Positions 6,697-13,203 of a DNA stretch of 22,892 bases are shown here, piece by piece (within the stretch, counting starts at the first letter, position 1; every line of letters begins with the position of its first letter). Source of the stretch: Actinomycetota bacterium (GTDB lineage: Bacteria > Actinomycetota > Actinomycetes > UBA12327); assembly GCA_026392555.1 (NCBI GenBank), contig JAPLBW010000004.1, forward strand, positions 1-22,892, read 5' to 3'. The notes beneath the pieces are model-generated. The model did no database searches. It was not told the DNA's origin and saw nothing but the letters and a program-made list of their open reading frames with translations. Both the position numbers and the translations under genes were made by a program.

Positions 6697-7755
6697 TTAA
6701 CTCCACAAAATGTCTTCTGTGATGCTCGCTACGGAATCAACACCAACGAGTGCCATCGCCATCTGCAGTTCAGCGCGAAGAATCTCCACCACATGTGCCA
6801 CACCTGCTTAGCCATGACTGGCTAGACCCCAGATGTAGGGGCGACCAACCATCACCGCATCCGCGCCGAGTGCGAGTGCACGCAACACGTCGGTACCACG
6901 CCGAATGCCACCATCAACCACAACGGGGGCACGGCCATTCATGGCTTCAACAATTGCCGGGAGCGCAACAGCTGTCGGCACGATCGTGTCGAGATTGCGC
7001 GCCCCATGATTGGACACCATCACTCCGGCAGCCCCATGATTGATGGCGGCAAGCGCATCATCGGCGCGCAAGATTCTCTTCACCCATACCGGAACATCGC
7101 CAGCGACATCGCGCAGCCATTGCAGATCACTCCACCCCACCGCGGAATCCAGGAACGGATTGAATACGCGCTCATGCATCGAGATTCCGTCTTCGGGCAT
7201 CTGCCCCCAGTCATGACGACGGTCGTTGTCGCGCGCACCCAACGCCGGTGAGTCCACGGTGAGCACCAATGAACTTGCTCCGGCAGCCAACGCTGCTTCA
7301 ACCAGCGATTGTGTGAACGCGCGATCTCGGTGTAGATAGACCTGAAACCACCAGTCGCCACCACCCTCGCGAGCAATCTGTCCAAGTTCGTCGATGGGTA
7401 CACCGCTGAGAGTGCTCTGGATGTACGTGGTCCCGGTGCGAACGGCCGCCCGCATCGTTGCTGCTTCGCCATCGGGGTGATAACTCATCGCCATCGCGGT
7501 CGGTGCGAGCAGAATTGGGTGCTGCAACTGCTGGCCATTTAACGTCACCGTGGTGTCAACCTGCGTCAGCCCAGTCATCACCTTTGGGGCAAACCAGGGT
7601 TCCTGCCACGCGACTTCGTTTTCCAACAACGCCTGCTGATCGCCGGCTCCATCGCTGAGGTAGTTCCAGATGTGGGGCGCTACGTTGTCGCGAGCCAGTG
7701 ATTCGAAATCTTTGACTGCGATGACGCCATCATCAAGCGGGCTTCGCGCCACCAC
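6697..7755 (-). pseudogene. Lactate/glycolate-type FMN-dependent alpha-hydroxyacid oxidase with an in-frame stop
   Basis: This family oxidises L-2-hydroxy acids to 2-oxo acids using FMN in a TIM barrel. Visible hallmarks are PILLAPTAMAMSYHPDGE, STLSGVP, the WFQVYLHRDR strand, LTVDSPALGARDND, the active-site VSNHGARNLD (H250, R253) and the phosphate-binding VVVDGGIRRGTDVLRALALGADAVMVGRPY. Translation from GTG 7755 stops at TAA 6810-6808 after 315 residues. Beyond this codon the same frame goes on without interruption as AGVAHVVEILRAELQMAMAL to TAA 6699-6697, the usual C-terminal helices. A CAA or GAA to TAA change explains it. AAGGAG lies 3 bases before GTG 7755 and 6 before GTG 7752, so the latter may be the true start. 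The cut protein lacks the last 36 residues. Confidence 0.85.
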
Positions 7756-7776
7756 AGACTCCTTATGTCAGCCGGA

Positions 7777-8340
7777 CTACGCCTTCAGTTCGCGCAACAC
7801 CGATGCCGTTAGCTGCTCAGCGTTGATCGCACCAATGATTCGCACGGCCACCTGGCCCGAACGATCAATGATTAACGTACTGGGAATCGCTGCTGGGGGC
7901 ACCACTTTTAGCTCAGCCAACGTTCGCGCTTGCGGATCAAACAGGTGGGGATAGGACATGCCAGCGAAGGTGGCAAAGCTTGAGGCTGATGATTGGTCAT
8001 CCTTGACGTCTAAGCCCACAAACTGCACATCCTTGAACGCCTTACTTCGCGCTAGGCGACCCAACTCCGGTGACTCCTGGCGGCAGGGGGAACACCACGA
8101 CCCCCACACATTAAGCACCACGACCTTGCCTGTGTAATCGGTTAGGCGCAGTTGCTTCCCATCAAGGGTTGTTCCGGCTACGGCACTGACATCGGATCTT
8201 TGACCCAGTGCAAACACGGTCGTACCTACAGAAAGGGTGTTCGTCGGGCTCGGCGCCGCGGTAGAACCTGAGGCACAACCGGTTAAGGACAGAACGCTGG
8301 CCAAAACACTGGCCAGAGCGACAGCACCGAGAACTCGCAT
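7777..8340 (-). CDS. TlpA/ResA-like thioredoxin-fold lipoprotein
   Basis: The 187-residue product begins with a lipoprotein signal whose lipobox is LTGC (C22), so it should be lipid-anchored on the outer face of the membrane. A thioredoxin-like domain follows, with VVVLNVWGSWCSPCRQESPEL carrying the redox pair C83 and C86, and a later PPAAIPSTLIIDRSG segment with the usual cis-proline. Such proteins reduce or oxidise extracytoplasmic thiols, often apocytochrome c, with electrons from CcdA/DsbD. Here no ccdA, resB or resC lies nearby. It is instead followed after 21 bases by the hydroxyacid oxidase and two glycosyltransferases. The ATG start appears leaderless (TAGCCT ends six bases before it). 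Confidence 0.85.
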   Translation of the reverse strand: MRVLGAVALASVLASVLSLTGCASGSTAAPSPTNTLSVGTTVFALGQRSDVSAVAGTTLDGKQLRLTDYTGKVVVLNVWGSWCSPCRQESPELGRLARSKAFKDVQFVGLDVKDDQSSASSFATFAGMSYPHLFDPQARTLAELKVVPPAAIPSTLIIDRSGQVAVRIIGAINAEQLTASVLRELKA

Positions 8341-8352
8341 GCCTAGAGGCTA
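8338..8352 (-). promoter_or_regulatory. Leaderless promoter of the thioredoxin lipoprotein operon
   Basis: On the minus strand TAGCCT (8352-8347) fits TANNNT and is followed by six bases and then ATG (8340-8338). No ribosome binding site is visible. Confidence 0.45.
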
Positions 8353-8381
8353 CCGGCGGGCCGAGTGAAGCGCTTATCCCT

Positions 8382-8396
8382 CACAATAGGTGGGTG
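8382..8396 (+). promoter_or_regulatory. Probable leaderless promoter of the ABC-like/CNB gene
   Basis: CACAAT (8382-8387) resembles a -10 box and is followed by six bases and the GTG start at 8394, the same spacing as the femX and lipoprotein starts. The box misses the first T of the consensus. Confidence 0.3.
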
Positions 8397-10706
8397 GAAT
8401 CCGTACCCCAAATGAACCATGCGCCGTTGACCATGACGCGCTCTGGTTACTTTCCGGTCATTCGGTGGATTCGACAAGACCTCAGGAACATGAACCTCCT
8501 CTTGACGGTGACCATTGTTTCGACATTAATCGTTCTGGTTTGTCAAGCCATCATCCCGCTCAAGGTTGAGTCAATCTTGCACGAGAAAGAGGGTGGATTT
8601 AATAAACTTGCGTTGATGGTTTCTCTCATCATCTTGCAACTCGCCGCAACATACGTTTCACACCGTGGCGGTCACCATGTGGCGACGTTGGCTAGCACGT
8701 CATTGCGAAATAGAATTTTTGCTAAGACGCTCAAGGGCAAAGCTCTTCAACAAGATGGCCTGGTTCGCTCCTCCGTGGTGAGTCGGCATACCTCTGATGT
8801 AGACCGCATCAGCGAGGCTCTAGAAAAATCCATCGTTGAAGGTCTTCCAGCAATCATCCGGATCGCCCAAAGTTTGGTTATTTTGACGTGGCTGCAGCCA
8901 CTTATTGGCTTGACGATGACGGTAGCCGCATTTGTCTTTCTCGGACTTCGATCAATCATTGGCCGTTCGATGCTCGTCATCGACCGCGATCGACTTGACG
9001 CCAGCAGCCGAGTCGGTGAGACGGTGGATGAATCCATCACCGCCGCTCAGGCAGTAGCTGGGCTCCATCTCGGTGCGTGGCAACTGCGACGTTTTAAGAG
9101 AATGACGCAAAGACTCTCCTACAAGACCGAGCTTCAAGGCATAAAGGTTGCACAACTTGTCGTGAGCGCCAATGCGACAGGACTGGTGGGATTAACTGCA
9201 GTCTTAGTTTTCGCATTAACCTCCGGCGAGGACACCCTTGCCATTGTTGCGGCATCTTTGCTTTACGTCGAAAATGTAGTTAAAGGTCTCGAAGTTTTAC
9301 CGGGGTGGATTCGCGCTCTGCAACAAGGAGTCGTGAGCACCCGACGGGTAGACATGATCTTGCTAGGCGAGGACCGCATTCACTATCCTGACTCCACCAA
9401 CGCCAGCGGCGATCTGGGTTTAGAGCTCAAGGACTTGCAATTCGAATTTGAATCTGGTGTCACACTTTCCCACGTCAACATCAAGATACCCACCGATTGC
9501 ATCGTGGGGCTGGTGACTCCTCCGGGCACCGAGCCGGACGCCTTGCTTGGCCTGCTTAGTGGTGATGAAAATCCTGGTGCCGGCAGCGTTCTCTTTGATG
9601 GACAAGATGTTCGAATGCCTGGGGTGAACCCCAACGTTTGGTACGTACCTTCTGAATCCATCGCTTTCAATGCTTCGGTCCTCGAACAGCTCTCAGCCGT
9701 AAAGCCCGATGTCACCACCGCAAACTCGCTCGACATACTCGCCAAAGTCGGACTGACCCACCTTTTGGAAATTGACGGAGGTCTACACGATCGTCTCGGC
9801 CCCGGTTCTTCTCGACTGAGCCGAGCAGAACGGCAGCGGCTTGCGCTTGCTATCGCGCTGCTGGCGAAGCCCGAAGCCCTGCTGGTGGGATCACTCTTCG
9901 CACTTAACGATGCAGATACTGCGCTCCCTTTGATTAACCTCATTCGCGAATCACATTTCAAGACCACTATTTTGTGTATTCGCCACCCAGAAGTTGCCGC
10001 CAACGTCGACTTAGTCGCCTTTGCCCACGATGGTGGGATCAGCATCGGTTCGCACAAGGATTTGCTGGCTAGAGAGCCCGCCTACACGCAGCTCTGGGAA
10101 CAGCGACTGAACTTTGAGGAAGTAGACCTCAGCGTCCTTGGTATTTCCGAGGAAAACCTCGAAGGTTTGCACACTCGACTCGTCACTGAGCGCTATTCCG
10201 CCGGGGAAGCGATCTACCGCCAAGGGGCAGAGGCCGATCGCATCTACTTCACCATCGCTGGCCGTGTTGAGATTTCCACAGCCAACCCCGATGGATCTAG
10301 TACCCGCGTTGCGGTGATGGGGCCGGGTAATCACATTGGTGACCTGCGGCTGACTACCGGTGAGCGTCGCGCCGAAAGCGCATCCGCGCTAGATGATTGC
10401 GTCCTACGCTCGTTAAGTCGTGAAGCCATCTCGGCTGGTCTTACTGGCTTACTTGATCGCACACCGACGGAACGTCGAATTGTTGCGGCCATCCTGCGCG
10501 ATGGATCAGCAACACCAGAAGAGCTGCAAGTGCGCCTGAGCGACATTGACGCGACCCAACTGCTTTCCGCGGTTTCGATGCTCCTCAACGATGGAGCATT
10601 ACGCCAAAATGGAGAAACCTTGGCAGTTGTCCAAAAGCGCTCGGTCAAGGCCGGAAGTAAAGACCTCCTTGGCCGCCTCGGGGACCAGGGAGCGCCTATT
10701 CTTTAG
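8394..10706 (+). CDS. ABC-exporter-like protein with degenerate ATPase domain fused to a cyclic-nucleotide-binding-like domain
   Basis: The 770-residue protein has the layout of an ABC half-exporter plus a C-terminal regulator. An exporter-type membrane domain spans about residues 20-330, a nucleotide-binding domain 341-575, a CNB-like beta barrel about 595-690, and a short winged-helix-like end about 695-745. The ATPase motifs are lost: the Walker A place reads VTPPGTEPDAL (no GKS/T), the Q-loop Gln is S420, the signature is LSRAE (475-479) instead of LSGGQ, and Walker B reads ALLVGSLFALND (495-506) with Gly and Ser for Asp and Glu. The H-loop His (H531) remains. The CNB cassette has IGDLRL (648-653) and ERRAESA (657-663), partly like FGEL...RAA. 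It is probably not a working ATPase, and may be a scaffold or signalling subunit. Shorter alternative starts are ATG 8412 and 8433. Confidence 0.75.
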   Translation: MESVPQMNHAPLTMTRSGYFPVIRWIRQDLRNMNLLLTVTIVSTLIVLVCQAIIPLKVESILHEKEGGFNKLALMVSLIILQLAATYVSHRGGHHVATLASTSLRNRIFAKTLKGKALQQDGLVRSSVVSRHTSDVDRISEALEKSIVEGLPAIIRIAQSLVILTWLQPLIGLTMTVAAFVFLGLRSIIGRSMLVIDRDRLDASSRVGETVDESITAAQAVAGLHLGAWQLRRFKRMTQRLSYKTELQGIKVAQLVVSANATGLVGLTAVLVFALTSGEDTLAIVAASLLYVENVVKGLEVLPGWIRALQQGVVSTRRVDMILLGEDRIHYPDSTNASGDLGLELKDLQFEFESGVTLSHVNIKIPTDCIVGLVTPPGTEPDALLGLLSGDENPGAGSVLFDGQDVRMPGVNPNVWYVPSESIAFNASVLEQLSAVKPDVTTANSLDILAKVGLTHLLEIDGGLHDRLGPGSSRLSRAERQRLALAIALLAKPEALLVGSLFALNDADTALPLINLIRESHFKTTILCIRHPEVAANVDLVAFAHDGGISIGSHKDLLAREPAYTQLWEQRLNFEEVDLSVLGISEENLEGLHTRLVTERYSAGEAIYRQGAEADRIYFTIAGRVEISTANPDGSSTRVAVMGPGNHIGDLRLTTGERRAESASALDDCVLRSLSREAISAGLTGLLDRTPTERRIVAAILRDGSATPEELQVRLSDIDATQLLSAVSMLLNDGALRQNGETLAVVQKRSVKAGSKDLLGRLGDQGAPIL

Positions 10707-10708
10707 TC

Positions 10709-12139
10709 ATGACTTCTGTTGACGAAACCCCTGCGCCGACACACGTCACGAACCGTTCCCGATGGGCTCGACTGAGCTATCGCATCGCTTTGTTGATTGC
10801 GATCCTGCTGATCGGATCAGCCATCGCAACCACGGTGTTTTCCGTGCGTTCTGTGCAACGGACGTATTCCAAGCAATCAACAGAATCAGTAACCAACGTG
10901 CACAAGTCGGTCACGGACACCATTGCCGTAGCCAACAAGAACGTCATCGCTTACGAGGACGCTGCGATCGCAAGTCGCAAAAAGCAGCTCCAGGACCAAA
11001 GCAACGGGGTAGTGACCGCTCTGGACGCACTCAACGCAGCGGTGAAGGCTGGCCAAATATCGTTGGCCGATGCACAAGCCCAAGCCTTGCTGTATTTGAA
11101 GACCATCCGCTACGGCGATGAGTACTACTTCTTTACCTACAACCGAACACTGGTAGCCATCTCGCACCCCAACCCTGCATTCGAGGGCAAGAACCTGAGT
11201 CAACTCAAGGATTCAGATGGTTCCTTTATCTTGCAAGGAATGCAAAAACTGACCGATGCTAAGGGCAGCGGTTACTACAACTACAACTTCACCAAACTCG
11301 GATCACCAAAGCCTGTTCCCAAGATCAGCTATGTGTTCAACTACAAGCCGTGGGACTGGCTGATCGGCACCGGCGTTTACATCGACGACATCCAGGCTGA
11401 GGCTGCAAGCCGCCGAGCAGCCGTCCGTAAGACCCTGAGCGACCAGTTCGGCGCAGTGACCTTCAACGGTGGTGGCCTGTTCTTCGTGCTGGACAAAAAG
11501 GGCAACGTCGTCGTCGCACCCAAGGGTAAGAACCTCACTGACCTGGCAAAGACACCAGCCGGCAAGGAAACCGTCAAAATCATTGAGGCAGCAGTGCCCA
11601 AGAAGGACGGCAGCATTGTCGAACTCAACAAGAGTGTGACGCTGGAAGGGAAAGACAAACAAAACTGGGTACTCAACGTCTCCTCGTACAGCCCGTTGAA
11701 CTGGGTCTTAGTCTCAGCCGTTCCACAAAAAGACCTCACGGCCCCAGGGCGGAATTTGGCAATTCAACAAGCCCTCCTACAAGTGTTATTGCTGCTCATC
11801 GGCTTAACCGCAGGAATCTTGATTAGCCGTCGCATCACCGGACCGGTGGAAAGTGTCACTAAAGCTGCGCGCGATTTGTCAGAAAACAACTTCGACCCCA
11901 GCGACCTCGATGCTGCTGCCAGTCGCACTGACGAGGTCGGCGACTTGGCTCGGGCATTCCAACGCATGGGCGTCGACCTGGTTGAGCGCGAACGCAAACT
12001 GCGTGAGCAAGTGGCTAGCTTGAAGGTTGTCATCGACCGGAGCAAACTGGCGAAGGACATCGGCGAAATCACCGAGTCTGAATTCTTCCAAGACCTCGCC
12101 GCCAAGGCAGAGGAAATGCGGAAGAAGAAGTTCGACTAA
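10709..12139 (+). CDS. Double-Cache/HAMP membrane sensor without a known output domain
   Basis: The 476-residue product has a membrane segment at about 24-46, a long extracytoplasmic region to about 350, a second membrane segment at 355-374, a HAMP domain (about 375-430, with the RRITGPVESV start and DEVGDLARAFQRM end) and a helical tail. The outer region holds a typical Cache unit (DEYYFFTYNRTLVAISHPNP, GKNLSQLKDSDG, and PWDWLIGTGVYIDD) and a second, weaker one (GGLFFVLDKKGNVVV to NWVLVSAVP). Cache domains bind small extracellular ligands. No kinase, cyclase, GGDEF or chemotaxis signalling domain follows; the tail ends with EITESEFFQDLAAKAEEM, which looks conserved rather than random. The gene starts two bases after the stop of the ABC-like gene, so the two form an operon. 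Confidence 0.85.
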   Translation: MTSVDETPAPTHVTNRSRWARLSYRIALLIAILLIGSAIATTVFSVRSVQRTYSKQSTESVTNVHKSVTDTIAVANKNVIAYEDAAIASRKKQLQDQSNGVVTALDALNAAVKAGQISLADAQAQALLYLKTIRYGDEYYFFTYNRTLVAISHPNPAFEGKNLSQLKDSDGSFILQGMQKLTDAKGSGYYNYNFTKLGSPKPVPKISYVFNYKPWDWLIGTGVYIDDIQAEAASRRAAVRKTLSDQFGAVTFNGGGLFFVLDKKGNVVVAPKGKNLTDLAKTPAGKETVKIIEAAVPKKDGSIVELNKSVTLEGKDKQNWVLNVSSYSPLNWVLVSAVPQKDLTAPGRNLAIQQALLQVLLLLIGLTAGILISRRITGPVESVTKAARDLSENNFDPSDLDAAASRTDEVGDLARAFQRMGVDLVERERKLREQVASLKVVIDRSKLAKDIGEITESEFFQDLAAKAEEMRKKKFD

Positions 12140-12197
12140 CTAAGCCACGGGACTTTAAGCCCAGAAACTCTCAGCCCAAAAACTAGGGCTAGTTAGT
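12135..12197. terminator. Imperfect inverted repeat between convergent sensor and MinD-like genes (possible two-way terminator)
   Basis: ACTAACTAAGCC (12135-12146) and GGCTAGTTAGT (12187-12197) pair as a stem with one bulged base, each arm including a stop codon of the facing genes. The 40-base loop region has no U run directly after the stem, so termination here is uncertain. Confidence 0.3.
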
Positions 12198-12963
12198 TGA
12201 CGCCCTTGACGGTTTCAGCGATGCGGCGGATCTGAGCCGACCAAGCGTTGTCTGGGCTAGTCAAAGAGAACAGTCCCTTGGACGCGTTCTGCACGACTTC
12301 TTCGGACAATGGCAGGACCGCAGCGGTCTTTTCGCCGTAGGCCTCCAGCATTTGGGCTTCTAGGTCTGCTGCAGTGATGCCCGAAGGCACCTTATTGACG
12401 ATGAGGAACAGGTTGGGTACACCCAGCTTGTTCGCGACGTCAACGGTGACAGCAGTTCCTTGGAAGTCCTGGCGGTCAGGTCGCAAGATCAACAACAAAA
12501 TGTCGCTGATGGTGATCGACAGCAAAGTCTCTTCGTTCAAACCTGGGTGCGTGTCAATGAGCAAGTAGTCCAAGTTCAATCCCTTGGCCAACTCGCGGAA
12601 TCCGTCATTGAGAGTGCCTACGTCATAGCCTTCGCGAAGGACCCGAGCGATGTCACCGGTCTTCATGCTTGATGGCACCAGGTACAGCGCACCGCCTTCT
12701 TCCACCGTCGTTGTTGCGGCAATGCGATCGGTGATCTCGTGGGCGGCATCCTGAATCGGGATGGTGCCCCACAGGTAATCGTTCAAGGTGTTGGTCAGGT
12801 CGTCTTCAAAACCAAACAGGACGTGAATGCCCGGGCTTTGGATGTCAGTGTCAACAACAGCAACGCGCGCGCCCGATGCAGCCAATTGACCAGCCAGGTT
12901 CGAGGTGGTGTTGCTCTTGCCTGTTCCGCCACGGAACGAGTGAACCGAAACAACGGTGGTCAT
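12193..12963 (-). CDS. MinD/ParA-family P-loop ATPase
   Basis: The start is ATG 12963-12961, with AGGAGAG five bases before it; the longer frame reaching into the tRNA is not used. The 256-residue product is a deviant-Walker A ATPase: FRGGTGKSN (10-18) has the catalytic K16 but Arg at position 11, where MinD/ParA proteins usually have the signature lysine. The switch I region is VVDTDIQSPGIHVLFG (D38, D40), and switch II is LLIDTHPGLNEETLLS. VNKVPSG is the usual guanine/adenine-contact strand. No ParB gene, MinC/MinE gene or flagellar gene is nearby, and no amphipathic membrane-targeting helix is obvious at the C end. It converges on the Cache/HAMP sensor gene, suggesting a shared pathway. 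The tRNA-Leu upstream is on the same strand and might be co-transcribed. Confidence 0.85.
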   Translation of the reverse strand: MTTVVSVHSFRGGTGKSNTTSNLAGQLAASGARVAVVDTDIQSPGIHVLFGFEDDLTNTLNDYLWGTIPIQDAAHEITDRIAATTTVEEGGALYLVPSSMKTGDIARVLREGYDVGTLNDGFRELAKGLNLDYLLIDTHPGLNEETLLSITISDILLLILRPDRQDFQGTAVTVDVANKLGVPNLFLIVNKVPSGITAADLEAQMLEAYGEKTAAVLPLSEEVVQNASKGLFSLTSPDNAWSAQIRRIAETVKGVN

Positions 12964-12976
12964 TGATCTCTCCTGA

Positions 12977-13004
12977 CATTGGACGCTGTGCATTGGACGC
13001 TGTG
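12977..13004. repeat. Perfect 14-bp tandem duplication upstream of the MinD-like gene
   Basis: CATTGGACGCTGTG occurs twice head to tail (12977-12990 and 12991-13004), between the tRNA 3' end and the ribosome binding site of the MinD-like gene. It is probably a replication-slippage duplication; a regulatory role is possible but not shown. Confidence 0.8.
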
Positions 13005-13015
13005 CTGAACATACT

Positions 13016-13102
13016 TGGTGCGCGAGGGGGGAGTTGAACCCCCACACCCTTTCGGGCACTGGAACCTGAATCCAGCGCGTCTGCCTATTCCGCCACTCGC
13101 GC
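13016..13102 (-). tRNA. leuT: tRNA-Leu (anticodon CAG), CCA encoded
   Basis: On the minus strand the gene runs 13102 to 13016. The acceptor arms GCGCGAG and CTCGCGC pair perfectly, the discriminator is A, and CCA is encoded (13018-13016). The anticodon stem CTGGA/TCCAG closes the loop TTCAGGT, giving anticodon CAG for Leu codon CUG. A long variable arm (GTGCCCGAAAGGGTGT) and the T arm GGGGGTTCAACTCCCCC are present, as expected for a class II tRNA. A tRNA-Leu beside fhaA is also found in mycobacteria. Confidence 0.95.
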
Positions 13103-13190
13103 GAGCGCCCGACAGGCTAACACGCAAGAGAATCAGGGTTTCGCAGTACGATCAAACCCTCAGGCACACGCAGGGGATCGGCACTAGTTC

Positions 13191-13203
13191 GGGAGGGTTC
13201 GTG
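13191..13203 (+). promoter_or_regulatory. Ribosome binding site of fhaA
   Basis: GGGAGGG at 13191-13197 lies just before GTG 13201 and selects this start over the longer open frame that begins inside the tRNA. A TACGAT box at 13147-13152 fits a -10 pattern for the operon, but no -35 is seen. Confidence 0.5.

Noticed and set aside
9383..10057. 224-codon open frame on the minus strand
   Set aside because: It is a low-complexity Ser/Arg/Pro frame opposite the nucleotide-binding domain of the 770-residue gene.
12964..13059. Longer N-terminus for the MinD-like protein
   Set aside because: The extension also reads through the tRNA and the 14-bp repeats; ATG 12963 has AGGAG and puts the P loop at the usual distance from the start.
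13015..13200. Longer N-terminus for fhaA
   Set aside because: The extension would be translated from inside the tRNA gene; GTG 13201 has a ribosome binding site and gives the standard FhaA beginning.
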